Assembly: GCF_004339805.1 (NCBI RefSeq)
Contig: NZ_SLUI01000008.1
Coordinates: forward strand, 124,001 to 188,000
Direction of reading: 5' to 3'
DNA length: 64,000 nucleotides
Source of the DNA: Anaerospora hongkongensis
Lineage (GTDB): Bacteria > Bacillota > Negativicutes > Sporomusales > DSM-15969
The first letter of the stretch is position 1. Every line of letters begins with the position of its first letter. The notes below the pieces were generated by a model. The model saw nothing but the letters and a program-made list of their open reading frames with translations, was not told the origin of the DNA and did no database searches. Shown piece after piece: positions 52,746-63,124 of this stretch. The translations under genes and the position numbers were made by a program.

Positions 52746-53387
52746 ATCTATATTTCTTTTGCGGTATTCAACCAGATCATTTACCGTGACAACCGGCATT
52801 TTATGCTTTGCGGCAAACTCGACGATCTCCGGCAGCCGCGCCATGGTACCGTCCGCATTGGTAAGCTCACACAAGACACCATATGGTTTCAACCCGGCAA
52901 GACGCATGAAGTCTACATTTGCTTCCGTATGTCCCGGACGTTCCAACACACCACCAGCTTTAGCCCTTAAGGGAAAAACATGTCCAGGGCGCTTCAAATG
53001 TACCGCACAGGCCTGCTCGGCAACTGCTGCTTTTACCGTTGTAACCCGGTCCGCAGCCGACACGCCGGTCGTTACACCTGCGGCAGCTTCAATTGATACG
53101 GTAAAAGCGGTTTGAAAGCTGCTTGTATTATGTTCTACCATCATTGGCAGTTCCAAAGCCTGTATTTTCTCTTCCGGAAGGCATAAGCAGACAATCCCGC
53201 TTCCTTCACGGATCAGCATTGCCATCTGCGCATTCGTCAAATGTTCTGCTGAAAAAAAGATATCGCCTTCATTTTCGCGATCTTCGTCATCTGTTACCAG
53301 AATTCCCTGACCATCCTGCAGCGCCTTAACAGCACGTTTTACTCGTTCCTCTGAATTTCCAAACTGGGCTAATAGTTGCTGATTCAA
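52737..53387 (-). CDS. ribB: 3,4-dihydroxy-2-butanone-4-phosphate synthase
   Basis: A 216-residue stand-alone RibB that makes the four-carbon riboflavin precursor from ribulose 5-phosphate. Marks: [17 protein letters not shown] (about 32-48), [21 protein letters not shown] and [10 protein letters not shown]. No GTP cyclohydrolase II domain is attached, unlike the RibBA of many Firmicutes. Start TTG at 53387 behind AGGAGG. Controlled by the FMN riboswitch upstream. Confidence 0.95.
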   Translation of the reverse strand: MNQQLLAQFGNSEERVKRAVKALQDGQGILVTDDEDRENEGDIFFSAEHLTNAQMAMLIREGSGIVCLCLPEEKIQALELPMMVEHNTSSFQTAFTVSIEAAAGVTTGVSAADRVTTVKAAVAEQACAVHLKRPGHVFPLRAKAGGVLERPGHTEANVDFMRLAGLKPYGVLCELTNADGTMARLPEIVEFAAKHKMPVVTVNDLVEYRKRNIDLQ

Positions 53388-53473
53388 TTCGTATTCCTCC
53401 TATTTAACTAGTCGGACTTACTTTCGAATCAGGGCATTAGACAGGCAGCAGAAAAAGCAAAATGCTCACCGCC

Positions 53474-53617
53474 TTATCCTCTTTCGTCCGGACTATACCG
53501 TCGGCACTGGCCTCTCACCAGTTCTGCTGACCTCTTCGTGCTCGAAGAGCGCTCGCGGGCTCCCCGGTAAATCCGGGATACCGCCGGTGGGGATTCGCAC
53601 CCCGCCCTGAGAATAAG
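53474..53617 (-). promoter_or_regulatory. FMN riboswitch (RFN element) of ribB
   Basis: The minus strand carries TTCTCAGGGCGGGGTGC, AATCCCCACCGGCGGTA, AGCCCGCGAGCG, GGTCAGCAGA, TGGTGAGAGGCCAG and CCGACGGTATAGTCCGG, GAAAGAGGATAA: the full RFN consensus. The region 53388-53688 is otherwise without genes. Confidence 0.97.
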
Positions 53618-53630
53618 TCACTCAGTTGTA

Positions 53631-53658
53631 AGTATACTCGGATGCCAGTATTTGTCAA
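53631..53658 (-). promoter_or_regulatory. ribB promoter
   Basis: TTGACA (53653-53658), 16 bp, TATACT (53631-53636) on the minus strand, just before the RFN element. Confidence 0.7.
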
Positions 53659-53688
53659 CCCTCAGAAATTCACCGCATTGTTTTGCCC

Positions 53689-53991
53689 TTATCCCTCGCG
53701 GAAGATAATCCCCTTGCCAAAGGAGGGATAATTCCACGAGTAACCGCTAGTCCCTTGCTTCAGTCGCTCACATACCAGCCGGCAATTGCCGCATTCCAGG
53801 CAGCCCACATGATCAAAACTGAGTACATCGTTTACCGTATCCCATTTGTACCGCTCGGCCGGGCAGGAATACGTACAGGCCCGATGATTACAGGTCTTAC
53901 AGGCAATTTTGTCGACTACAATATGCGGGTTATGATCATCGCTGTCAAAACGGTTTTTTGCCAGTCTGTCATCAATAGTGAGGCTTTTCAT
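53689..53991 (-). CDS. fixX: FixX-like ferredoxin
   Basis: A 100-residue ferredoxin of the FixX type: HIVVDKIACKTCNHRACTYSCPAERY (cysteines in CKTCNHRACTYSC) and CLECGNCRLVC. It passes electrons from the FixABCX complex. Its start overlaps fixC by 4 bp. Confidence 0.88.
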   Translation of the reverse strand: MKSLTIDDRLAKNRFDSDDHNPHIVVDKIACKTCNHRACTYSCPAERYKWDTVNDVLSFDHVGCLECGNCRLVCERLKQGTSGYSWNYPSFGKGIIFREG

Positions 53992-55271
53992 AGTGACCTC
54001 GCCCCCTTCAGCATATCTTTAAACACATTAAAATAAGGTATTTTGCCGGCAACCGCCTCCCGGGCCGTTCCGAGAACCCGCTTTGACGGCATACCATCTA
54101 CGTGGTAAATACTTTCCATCAGGCTGGCCGCCAGGAGCGGATAGGTGGTAAATACATGCTGCGTATGCGCCATGTAATCATGCGCATTCTTGAAAGTCTC
54201 CAAGTCTTTCAGTACACTCTGCTTCAACCTGTCCTCATATTTTTTTAAGGCTGCCCGGGTAGAATCACCTGCTTTAATTGCTTCTTCAGCGGTTTCAGCC
54301 GCCGCAATGCCGGACAGAATGGCATAGTCCATGCCCCGTACCGTAAAGCCGCTGTTGACAACAAAGCCTGCCGCATCACCTGCGACCATAAAACCATCGC
54401 CATAAAGCTGAGGCAAAGCTGAAATTCCGCCTTCAGGAATCAGGTGAGCAGAATACTCCGCTAATTCTCCACCTGCGATATAACGGCTAATAGCCGGATG
54501 CTGCTTTAAAGACTCGGCAATATCGGCAATCGGCAGTTTAGCGTTTTTCCAGCTAAGTGAATCTACTACCAGGCCCAGCGAAATACTGTCTTTATTCGTA
54601 TAAAGGAAGGCACCACCGCTGATGCCTTTTGTACATTCACCTGCACAAAGCATCGCCACCCCCTGCTCACTGTCTGTATTAAACCGGTCATTAATTACTG
54701 CTTCAGGCAAGCGGAAAACATGCTTAATTCCCAGTGCAACATTGCTATTTTCAACCGGTTTGACTAACCCGGCCCGTTCAAATACCAGCGGGTTAACCCC
54801 TTCCGCACTGATAACTAAATCTGCTTCCAGTTCCTCGTCGCCGATTTTTACCCCGCATACCTTGCCTTCCTTTATTATTAATCCGTCAACCGTACTTGCG
54901 GGAACCAGCATTGCTCCCGCTTCTTCCGCTTTCGCCGCAAGCCATGCATCAAGTTTAGCGCGCAGCACCGTGTAAGACAGCTGATTTTTCACGGAAAACG
55001 TAGAGTCAATGGCAATACTGCTCTCGGGTGTCATCATCATCAGCATTTCCCTGGTTACCTCGCGTTCAAGCGGAGCATCCTGCCATTCATCAGGCATCAG
55101 GGCTTTGAGCGCATACGTATAAAGACGTCCTCCAGTCATATTTTTCGCTCCTGGAGCTTTTCCCCGATCAATCACCAGCACTTCCAGCCCGGCTTTTGCC
55201 AGCCGGTAAGCGGCAGCGCAGCCGGCTACACCGGCACCAATTACGACAACCTGAAACTTTTCCTCTGCCAA
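53988..55271 (-). CDS. fixC: FixC-like FAD-dependent oxidoreductase (ETF-quinone reductase type)
   Basis: A 427-residue flavoprotein: FAD motif VVIGAGVAGCAAAYRLAKAG (about 8-27), CGECTKG-type loop (here AGECTKGISGGAF) and GDAAGFVVNSGFTVRGMDYA. FixC partners FixA/FixB (ETF) and FixX to transfer electrons to quinone and ferredoxin. No fixAB is beside it, so the ETF genes must be elsewhere. Start TTG at 55271 (LAEEKFQVV) lies 8 bp after GGAGGGG; upstream in-frame codons overlap that site. Confidence 0.87.
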   Translation of the reverse strand: MAEEKFQVVVIGAGVAGCAAAYRLAKAGLEVLVIDRGKAPGAKNMTGGRLYTYALKALMPDEWQDAPLEREVTREMLMMMTPESSIAIDSTFSVKNQLSYTVLRAKLDAWLAAKAEEAGAMLVPASTVDGLIIKEGKVCGVKIGDEELEADLVISAEGVNPLVFERAGLVKPVENSNVALGIKHVFRLPEAVINDRFNTDSEQGVAMLCAGECTKGISGGAFLYTNKDSISLGLVVDSLSWKNAKLPIADIAESLKQHPAISRYIAGGELAEYSAHLIPEGGISALPQLYGDGFMVAGDAAGFVVNSGFTVRGMDYAILSGIAAAETAEEAIKAGDSTRAALKKYEDRLKQSVLKDLETFKNAHDYMAHTQHVFTTYPLLAASLMESIYHVDGMPSKRVLGTAREAVAGKIPYFNVFKDMLKGARSL

Positions 55272-55442
55272 AACATTCACCCCTCCAGAAAATAAGATTT
55301 CTGCTCTCACAATGAACAAGGACTTCTAGCAGAACATTAGCATTTCACGTCATAGCGTGAAAAATCTGTAATTTTATTATGCCACAAACCACTCTGCTAT
55401 TCAATGAAAACAAAGCTAGGAGAGCCTATATAAAAACAAAGA

Positions 55443-55481
55443 CCAATCACCCCAACTTTATCATAAAGTTGGAGTGATTGG
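55443..55481 (-). terminator. Terminator of the amino acid permease
   Basis: Long stem CCAATCAC.CCAACTTTAT (55443-55461) with its complement to 55481, one mismatch, followed on the minus strand by TCTTTGTTTTTATAT. It lies about 80 bp past the permease stop. The other part of the 55272-55558 gap holds a small IR (55344-55363) near the fixC start. Confidence 0.8.
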
Positions 55482-55558
55482 CTTCCTATCAGATAGTTAC
55501 AAAATGAATTGAGGCCAGGAACCGCAAGCTCATAAAGCCTGTAATAACGGTAAGACGA

Positions 55559-57061
55559 TTACGCCTCAGGGCGGCTCAAATCCACTTTATCCAAAGGGAT
55601 CAGCTTGGTCTTGTTCACATATTTATATCCCAAATAAGCTGCTATAAACACGGGAATACCAATATACGATACGGCTGCGCCATACCAATCAATAGTCCCT
55701 CCTAAAAAGGCATTGTAATTTTGCCCGATTATGACGATAAAACAAAGTGCAAAGGCAAACAACGGCCCAAAGGGAAACCATTTCGCCTTGTACTTCAGCT
55801 CGCTTAAGTCCCGTCCTTGTTTAACAAAGGCCCGCCGGAACCGGTAATGACTGATAGCAATTCCCAGCCAGGCAATAAAACCAATTACACCGGTTATGTT
55901 TAACAGCCAGGTATAAGCAGTACCGTCACCAACAAGCGAGGTAAGAAAAGCAAGTAATCCGAAAACAGTTGTTGCATAAAGAGCATTAGCCGGTACTCCC
56001 CGCTTGTTCACTTTACCAAAAAACTGTGGCGCTTTCCCTTCCTTGGCCAAAGCATACAGCATCCGCGAGGAGGCATAAAGAGATGAGCTCCCGGCTGAAA
56101 GCACTGACGAAAGAATAACGGCGTTCATAATAGATGCTGCCGCACCTAACCCTGCACGGGAAAATACCAGTGTAAACGGACTGACAGCGATGTTCTCCAC
56201 ATCGTTTTTCAATAAATTTTCATCCGTATAGGGCAGCAAAAAACCAATAATTAATAAAGCGCCAATATAAAACAGCAGAATGCGCCAGAATACCGTATTA
56301 ATAGCCTTAGGCACATTTTTTTCCGGGTTTTCACTCTCACCGGCAGCAATCCCTACCAGTTCCGTCCCCTGGAAAGAGAATCCTGCGATCATAAAGATAC
56401 TTAATATCGCACCAAATCCACCGACAAAGGGAGCTTCACCAGTATGCCAGTTGGCAAAGCCTGGTGATGGAGTGTTGCCAAAACCGAGGAGGACTGCAAT
56501 CCCGACAAATAAAAAAACAATAACCGTGATTACTTTAATCCCGGCAAACCAGAATTCACTTTCGCCATATGCCCGGGTAGATAATAAGTTCAATACAAAC
56601 AACATGAGTAAAAACGATCCACTCCACACAATGGCTGGCGTATCTGGAAACCAGAATTTCATAATAATCGCTCCGGCGACTAACTCCACTGCCAGACAGG
56701 ACGCCCAATTCAGCCAGTAATTCCAGCCTACGGCAAAGCCCAGTGCAGGATCAACAAACCGGTTGGCATAGGTGCCAAATGCCCCGGACACAGGCAAATA
56801 AGTAGCCATTTCACCTAAACTGGTCATCAAAAAATAAACCATAATGCCAATTACACCATAAGCGACTAAAGCTCCGCCTGGCCCTGCCGTACTGACAGAG
56901 GCACCGCTGGCGACAAACAAGCCCGTACCAATAGCACCGCCGATCGCAATCATATTCATGTGGCGAGCCTGCAGGCTTCGCTTTAACTCACCCGTTTCTG
57001 TTTCTATTACATGGGGACTGCTGCTGATTTGGTTTTTTTCAGTTTTTGCATTGCTGCTCAT
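55559..57061 (-). CDS. Amino acid permease (APC/AAT family)
   Basis: A 500-residue, 12-helix transporter of the AAT group: RHMNMIAIGGAIGTGLFVASG (GGAIGTGLF about 40-48) and GFSFQGTELVGIAAGE (about 235-250) are standard; lysine (LysP) and related cationic or aromatic acids are usual substrates, not decidable here. Start ATG at 57061 is preferred behind AAAGGAG. It stands alone with its own terminator. Confidence 0.9.
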   Translation of the reverse strand: MSSNAKTEKNQISSSPHVIETETGELKRSLQARHMNMIAIGGAIGTGLFVASGASVSTAGPGGALVAYGVIGIMVYFLMTSLGEMATYLPVSGAFGTYANRFVDPALGFAVGWNYWLNWASCLAVELVAGAIIMKFWFPDTPAIVWSGSFLLMLFVLNLLSTRAYGESEFWFAGIKVITVIVFLFVGIAVLLGFGNTPSPGFANWHTGEAPFVGGFGAILSIFMIAGFSFQGTELVGIAAGESENPEKNVPKAINTVFWRILLFYIGALLIIGFLLPYTDENLLKNDVENIAVSPFTLVFSRAGLGAAASIMNAVILSSVLSAGSSSLYASSRMLYALAKEGKAPQFFGKVNKRGVPANALYATTVFGLLAFLTSLVGDGTAYTWLLNITGVIGFIAWLGIAISHYRFRRAFVKQGRDLSELKYKAKWFPFGPLFAFALCFIVIIGQNYNAFLGGTIDWYGAAVSYIGIPVFIAAYLGYKYVNKTKLIPLDKVDLSRPEA

Positions 57062-57185
57062 AGGATTCACTCCTTTATTTACTTGCGCGGAAAGCGGAAA
57101 AAATTCATCCCCCGTTTCTTCGCCAACTCCTGAATTCGGGATACTTTTACGCTGCTGCCTGCATTTCAGCGTTGAGTCTTACAAA

Positions 57186-57222
57186 AAGAAAAAGGGCTTC
57201 AGAGAAAACCTCTAAAGCCCCC
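57186..57222 (-). terminator. Terminator of tRNA-Leu
   Basis: Stem GGGCTT..AGAG (57194-57204) with CTCT..AAGCCC (57209-57220), followed on the minus strand by TTTTTCTTTTTG. Confidence 0.8.
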
Positions 57223-57231
57223 TAATTCCTA

Positions 57232-57316
57232 TGGTGCGGGAGACAGGAATTGAACCTGCACGCCTCACGGCGCTAGATCCTAAGTCTAGTGCGTCTGCCA
57301 GTTCCGCCACTCCCGC
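57232..57316 (-). tRNA. tRNA-Leu (UAG)
   Basis: 85 nt with encoded CCA and a class II variable arm. Acceptor GCGGGAG, D-arm TGGCGGAACTGGCAGACGC, anticodon loop CTTAGGA (TAG), T-arm GGTTCAATTCC. Confidence 0.96.
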
Positions 57317-57452
57317 ATATATCGTCAGCATTACGCAGTAAACTTGACTCCGTAATCGGCCACCATCGTGACCTCAGCACCTGACATAAGAATATTATCA
57401 TAAACTACATCACATCGTCAAGCACTTTTTTCTGCATAAGCTGACTTTTTAA

Positions 57453-60400
57453 TTATAGATTTTCTTCAATATCACCTTCCAGTTCCAGATAGGCGCAGCG
57501 CAGCTGCTTCAGCTCATCGTCAGTAGCCCGCCAGTAGCCTCGATTATTACATTCCAGCAGCCGTTCTACCATACTAAAGTATGCCCAGCGGTTATTTTCC
57601 GCCAGCTTCTGCCGCATTGTTTCATCAGCAATGTAGGTTTTGTGCATATCGCTGAAAACCCAGTTACTCACTTTATTGGTGGTGGCAGCTAAGCCCAGCA
57701 TATTTTCAAACCGGTCGTTGATTTTCTGAACACCATGATAAGAATGATCCAGCATGGCATTAATCCATTTAGGATTTAAAAGGCGCGTCCGCACACCCCG
57801 TTCTATCGATTTATCAACCGTTTCTGTTTGTATTTTTTCGCCCGTCGTGTCGGTAATATAAACTATCGCCTGCTTACCTCTGGCGTTTTCTACAGATTTA
57901 GACAGGCCACCGAAATACTCATAATAATGATCCAGATCGATTACTTCATACTCATGATTGCTGCGAAGCTGTGACACAATGTCCACTGCCGCTAAATGAC
58001 TGGTAAACAATCCTTCAACCGTCCTGCCCCGGTAATTCTTACTATACACGTGCTGCAGACTGTTCACATAAGTTTCGCCCAGCTGCTTTTCATCCGTCCA
58101 CGTTTTCAACTCAATTAATTTGGAAACCTTACTGCCATATTCCGCCTCTGCAGGTCCAAACAAACGGGCAAAGGATAGCTCCCGCGCTTCATCGCAGTCA
58201 TAGCCTTCTGCCAGCAGCTTTTGATAAATCCTGCTGCCATTAGCCTTCAGATAGTTTTCCTCTTCACTTTCCGCCAATTCAGCAACGCGCTGGAACACCT
58301 CGTGTAGTTCCCCGATCAAGAGAGGAAACATATCGCGGAAAAATCCACAAATATTGATCACAACATCAATACGCGGCCGCCCTAGCTCTGCCAGCCCAAT
58401 GATTTCAAAACGCGGTGAAAACTGGTTTTTCTTAGTGACTACCCTGACGCCAAGATACTGAAGAATTTGTCCAACCGTTTCACCCTGGGTCCGGGAGGTT
58501 TCCAGCCCCCACAAAATCACTGCTGTACTTTTGGGGTAACAGCCGTGCGTTTTGTAGTATTGCGCTATGGTATTCTGCGCGATTTTAGCGCCGCGCTGCA
58601 TCGCAACCGGGCTGGGCACCAGCCGCGGATCAAACTGGTATAGATTACATCCGCTGGGCAGCACTTCCGGGTTGCGCACCATATCGCCGGCCAGCCGGGC
58701 AGATAAAAATCCACCGTCCAATACCTTGAGCAAACCAGCCTCTTCCTGACTGTCCCGGGATGCTTGATATGCGGTAAGTCCGAATTGCAGTACTTCCTTG
58801 CAGACGCTAAGTCTGTCACCGGACAATCCAGGCACAACTGTACCGTCTGCCAAATATTGATCCACTATCACTGCCGCCGCTTGGTCAAGTCGGCTCAGTA
58901 TACTGATCTCGTTGTCTTCCAGCGCTTGGTCGTAATTGAGCCCCTGCGCTTCAGCCAGCAGACGCTGCAGCGAGGGAAGCGGCGGCCGGTCATAGCGCAG
59001 CACAAACTTCATAAAAGCCGCCGCTTCCCCTTCCGTATAACCTTTGCCAAATACATGCAGACCATGCGGAATTAGAGAACGCCGCATCCGGTACAGCTCC
59101 TGCTCCAGCTCTTCTATATCGTCATACAGAAAGTTTTGTTCCCCGGCCTTTGCTTTAATTAATTCCTCCAATACAGGCAGCTGGCTTGCATCCAGGCGCT
59201 GGACCTCCTGACGCTGGTGCATCAGTGACTCCAGTTCCGCTAATTCACCGTACAAATCACTTTCGGTAAACGGCGGCGACTGATAGCTCACCAAAACAGC
59301 ATGTGCTCGCCGTTTGGCGATCATTGCCTCCGCCGGATTGCCTGCATAATACAGGTAGGCATGGGGAATGTCGTGTACTAAATAATCAGGCAGGCAGCTT
59401 CCTGACATGCCGCATTCTTTGCCTTGCAAAAACTCAAGCGTTCCGTGTGTACCTACATGGATAATAACATCTGCTTTAAACTCCTCCTTCAGCCATTGAT
59501 AGAAAGCAATATACTGATGATGGGGCAATAAAGCCTTGTCATGGTAAAACTTATCAGGCTGCTCATGGATGCCCCGGGAAGGCTGCAAACCGACAAATAC
59601 ATTGCCGAATACTTTACCCGGAATGAGGAAACAGTCCTTTTCGCTCATGATCTCTCCCGGCGCCTGCCCCCATTGCCGGATCAACTCATCCGTCCATCCG
59701 ACAGCTTTCAGACGCTGCAAATAGGTGGCAGCAGCATAACGGATAAACGCAAGATCGGTGGTATCTTCCGTCCAGCGTCCGGAATTCACAAGCTTTCCGG
59801 CAGAAAAGGTGTTTTTAAGGTTCACGGCCGTTTCCGGCTCTACCTGGTAACCTTCCTTATAAAGGCGCGCGAGAATACGTTCTACTGATACAAAAGTATC
59901 AAGAAACGCACCGCCAAACAGATTATCTTCTCCCGGCGGATAGTTATAGCAAATCACTGCTACCCGCTTATCTGCTTTGGGTTTCTTCCGCAATAAAAGC
60001 CATTTTTGAATGCGGGCAGCCACTTTATTGGCCCGTTCTTCAATTAAGGCGAGCTCATGGATATCTAATTGCAGCTCTTCATCATAGACGGAAGACGCCA
60101 ATGCACCGATTGGTATGGTTTCGATGGCCCCGTCTAATTCAGGAAGCATTACCTGGATTAAAAATTCGGCTGCATTAATACCCTGCAGGGATTTTTCCCA
60201 TTCGGCAACCTCCCGGCGAGACATAAAAAACGGATGTACCAACGGTACATCTAAATCTTTCAGCAATTCCACCGCCGCCTGAGCATCACCGCCCATCGGA
60301 CCGGCACCGAGCCGAAAAGCCAGAAAGCTCACCACCAGGTCTACCGTTTTGCCTGACTCTGTGATCAGAATTTGACGAAGCTTTTCCAAATCCCGGTTGG

Positions 60401-61187
60401 TGGTGCGGGCAAAGGCTATGGGCAGTACATTCGCAAAAAGCTGTAACTTCTTGCTGAATGCCGCCACGCAGCCCCGTGTCCGGTTAGGATAATTATGTCC
60501 GTAAAATAATATCGCAATGGTAGGCTTCTCAGGGTCATAGGCTGTTGACTGACGGTACTCCCGGACACTGGAAAAATACGTTCCCCGGTCCGGATCAAAG
60601 ATGCCTGTATCCTGTACAATAACCGGCTCCTGAGGTTTAGGAAAAGCAGCAAACCCTCCATAATCGCGGCCGATTAAGTATAATAAATTACGGATATTGC
60701 CTTCATCGGCATTTTTCCAGTATTTAATAATCTGTATATAATTCTTAATATCCTTAAGCTTTCCCAGTGGCAGCATCTTGCCCAGTTTTTCCGCCATATC
60801 CATCATGCGCAGCATGGAGTCCGGTGAGACACGGGCGCTTGGCTCCATGCCCGCCTTCATGTCTTTACCGGAAAAGCCGCCCAATTTGAGGATAGAGCGG
60901 ATTTCCTGGTTATCGCCGCCAATTGGAACAATGTTGGAGCTGCTGTTGCGGCATGCCGCAAGAACTGTTTGTTCATATTCCCGTGACGCACCCATCAAAT
61001 CGAGCAAAACAAAATCCGCCTCTTTGATTGCCGCACCGATTCGCTCTGCTTGACCTTGCTCCATATGCTTGGCAGCATAAAACAGCTTCACTTCCAAACA
61101 GCCGGGAAATTGAGCCGCCAGTTCACGGGATACGCAAGCCATATCCGCCAGACCCGCATTCGAAACCGCTAACACAATGATTTTCAT
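57453..61187 (-). CDS. cobN: CobN-type cobaltochelatase / Mg-chelatase H-like subunit
   Basis: A 1244-residue large chelatase subunit that binds the tetrapyrrole and metal. It shows the family landmarks: GSCLPDYLVHD with IHVGTHGTLEFLQGKECGMSG (HGTLEFLQGKE about 590-600), FYQWLKEEF, QKLLAEGYDCDEARE, and a C-terminal RNRGYWRATD. CobN and BchH are related; cobaltochelatase fits since cobalamin is needed by the mutase, but aerobic-pathway CobN is unusual for a strict anaerobe. The ATG at 61187 (MKIIVLAVS) is preferred behind GAGGAG; an in-frame ATG at 61205 overlaps the AAA gene by 4 bp. Confidence 0.85.
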   Translation of the reverse strand: MKIIVLAVSNAGLADMACVSRELAAQFPGCLEVKLFYAAKHMEQGQAERIGAAIKEADFVLLDLMGASREYEQTVLAACRNSSSNIVPIGGDNQEIRSILKLGGFSGKDMKAGMEPSARVSPDSMLRMMDMAEKLGKMLPLGKLKDIKNYIQIIKYWKNADEGNIRNLLYLIGRDYGGFAAFPKPQEPVIVQDTGIFDPDRGTYFSSVREYRQSTAYDPEKPTIAILFYGHNYPNRTRGCVAAFSKKLQLFANVLPIAFARTTNRDLEKLRQILITESGKTVDLVVSFLAFRLGAGPMGGDAQAAVELLKDLDVPLVHPFFMSRREVAEWEKSLQGINAAEFLIQVMLPELDGAIETIPIGALASSVYDEELQLDIHELALIEERANKVAARIQKWLLLRKKPKADKRVAVICYNYPPGEDNLFGGAFLDTFVSVERILARLYKEGYQVEPETAVNLKNTFSAGKLVNSGRWTEDTTDLAFIRYAAATYLQRLKAVGWTDELIRQWGQAPGEIMSEKDCFLIPGKVFGNVFVGLQPSRGIHEQPDKFYHDKALLPHHQYIAFYQWLKEEFKADVIIHVGTHGTLEFLQGKECGMSGSCLPDYLVHDIPHAYLYYAGNPAEAMIAKRRAHAVLVSYQSPPFTESDLYGELAELESLMHQRQEVQRLDASQLPVLEELIKAKAGEQNFLYDDIEELEQELYRMRRSLIPHGLHVFGKGYTEGEAAAFMKFVLRYDRPPLPSLQRLLAEAQGLNYDQALEDNEISILSRLDQAAAVIVDQYLADGTVVPGLSGDRLSVCKEVLQFGLTAYQASRDSQEEAGLLKVLDGGFLSARLAGDMVRNPEVLPSGCNLYQFDPRLVPSPVAMQRGAKIAQNTIAQYYKTHGCYPKSTAVILWGLETSRTQGETVGQILQYLGVRVVTKKNQFSPRFEIIGLAELGRPRIDVVINICGFFRDMFPLLIGELHEVFQRVAELAESEEENYLKANGSRIYQKLLAEGYDCDEARELSFARLFGPAEAEYGSKVSKLIELKTWTDEKQLGETYVNSLQHVYSKNYRGRTVEGLFTSHLAAVDIVSQLRSNHEYEVIDLDHYYEYFGGLSKSVENARGKQAIVYITDTTGEKIQTETVDKSIERGVRTRLLNPKWINAMLDHSYHGVQKINDRFENMLGLAATTNKVSNWVFSDMHKTYIADETMRQKLAENNRWAYFSMVERLLECNNRGYWRATDDELKQLRCAYLELEGDIEENL

Positions 61188-61201
61188 TTCGGGGCTCCTC
61201 T

Positions 61202-63091
61202 TCATATAATACTACTTCGTACCGCCCGGGCAAGTTGCTGGGCTCCCAATTCTTCTAACAGTAAATACCGGGCCTGCATAGCCTGGGCAAGTTCCCGTGC
61301 AAGCCCAAGCCGGATAAAATCGTTTTCCGTATCAATGACCAGCGTCTGTATGCCGGTTTTGCTGATTTTACCGGCAATATCCAATACTTCCTGCACTGCA
61401 TCGCCACCGCTTATTTTGACATTGGCTTTGCCATCAGAAACCAATACCAGCACAGGCACCATATCCGGATCACGCAGCCTGGCTGCGTGGAGGATTTCCA
61501 TTGCTTTTAACAGCGCTGCCGCCAGAGGGGTTTTTCCACCGGTCGGCAGATCACGCAGCCGCTTTTGGGCAAGATCGACACTGCGGGTAATTCCCAGCAG
61601 CAATTCCGCCGCATTTTTCCGGAATGCAATCATCCCTACCCGGTCCCGTTTTTGGTAAGCATCCGTCAATAATGACAATATCGCTCCTTTGACGGCTCGC
61701 ATTCGCTGTTTGGCTGCCATCGAACCGCTGGCATCGACAACGAATAAAAACGTATTGCCCACTCGTTTTTCCCGTACCTTAATGCGAAAATCTTCCTTAT
61801 ATATAATAAGTCCCGTATGCGCTTTGCCGCGAAGACGCTGAAAGGGGGCTGCTGCCCGTAATGTAGCATCAAACGCCAAATCAGCAACCTTATCCCTAGG
61901 CAGCCTAACCTTCACATAGCGTCCCTGACGCGAGCCTGTCCGGGTGAGGCAGCGGCGGCCGCTGCCCTTGCGTACCCGCCTGTCACGTAAAGGCAATGCA
62001 ATATCACGTACCGCAAAAACCGCACCCGCCTCCTCTACCTGATCATCAATATTACCGGATGCTCCATTGGCTTCCGGATTACTGTCCGAAGATTCTTGCG
62101 GCATCTCACCAGCCTCAGTTCGATCTTCAGTTGCACCGGTATCCTTATCGCCATCAGCGTAAGCTTGCTGTTGTTCAGGCTGCTCGCCGGACGAATTTTG
62201 CTGTTGTCCGGGCGGTTCAGGCTGGTCAGGCACCGGCGGAACTTCCCTTAACCGGTGAGGCAGGACAAATCGTGCAGCCGTTTTGATATCCTGAGGGTAG
62301 ATGGCATTTCTTTGTTCCCAGGCGGCCAGCGCTTTAGCAGCTTCGACCAGGATAATATCAGCCCGGTGACCGGCGCAATTCGCTTGCTGCGCAATCGCTG
62401 CAGCAAGCTGCAGCATGGCATCGGGAACCTCTACCTGACCCAAAGCAATTTTGGCAGCGTTCAGCTTCTCACGCAGCTCGCAAGACTCTTGTTCATAAGC
62501 GCGAAAAAAAGCATCCGGCGCCAGTTCATACGCTAACCGGCGCCGCATCACCTCAACCCGTGCCGTCACATCTTTTTCGCCGCCGACAGAAACATACAAT
62601 CCAAACCGGTCAAGAAACTGGGGTGATAGCGCTCCTTCTTCCGGATTCATCGTACCGACCAAAATGAATTCGGCCGGATGCTTATGCGATATTCCTTCCC
62701 GTTCAATTACGCAAAATCCCGATGCCGCCGCATCTAAAATAACGCTGACTAAACTTTCACTCAGCAAGTTTACTTCATCTATATATAGAATATTGTTATG
62801 AGCCTTAAACAATATTCCCGGTTCAAAGCGTTTAACCCCTTTTCCAAGGGCAAACTCGATGTCAATGCTGCCCACTACTTTATCTTCCGTAGCATTCAAG
62901 GGCAGCTCAACGATATCCATCTCCTTGAGCAAATGCGCCAATCCTCTGACCATCGTTGATTTAGCCGCGCCCTTTTCGCCGGCAATCAGCACGCCGCCGA
63001 TACGAGGATTGATCGCATTCAGCAGCAGCGCCAGCTTAATATCCGCTTGGCCAACGACGGCAGCAAAGGGAAATACCATTCTATGAGCCAT
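61202..63091 (-). CDS. ChlI-ChlD fused AAA/VWA chelatase subunit
   Basis: A 629-residue fusion: AAA+ domain (about 1-290) with Walker [14 protein letters not shown] and DEVNLL, an acidic/Gln/Pro linker (about 295-375), and a C-terminal VWA domain (about 440-629) with MIDAS motif DASGSMAAK. This is the ChlID/CobST-type partner of CobN. 14 bp separate it from cobN. Confidence 0.88.
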   Translation of the reverse strand: MAHRMVFPFAAVVGQADIKLALLLNAINPRIGGVLIAGEKGAAKSTMVRGLAHLLKEMDIVELPLNATEDKVVGSIDIEFALGKGVKRFEPGILFKAHNNILYIDEVNLLSESLVSVILDAAASGFCVIEREGISHKHPAEFILVGTMNPEEGALSPQFLDRFGLYVSVGGEKDVTARVEVMRRRLAYELAPDAFFRAYEQESCELREKLNAAKIALGQVEVPDAMLQLAAAIAQQANCAGHRADIILVEAAKALAAWEQRNAIYPQDIKTAARFVLPHRLREVPPVPDQPEPPGQQQNSSGEQPEQQQAYADGDKDTGATEDRTEAGEMPQESSDSNPEANGASGNIDDQVEEAGAVFAVRDIALPLRDRRVRKGSGRRCLTRTGSRQGRYVKVRLPRDKVADLAFDATLRAAAPFQRLRGKAHTGLIIYKEDFRIKVREKRVGNTFLFVVDASGSMAAKQRMRAVKGAILSLLTDAYQKRDRVGMIAFRKNAAELLLGITRSVDLAQKRLRDLPTGGKTPLAAALLKAMEILHAARLRDPDMVPVLVLVSDGKANVKISGGDAVQEVLDIAGKISKTGIQTLVIDTENDFIRLGLARELAQAMQARYLLLEELGAQQLARAVRSSII

Positions 63092-63124
63092 ATTGCAAAC
63101 ATCCTTCCCCCGGGCCAGCCGCCG

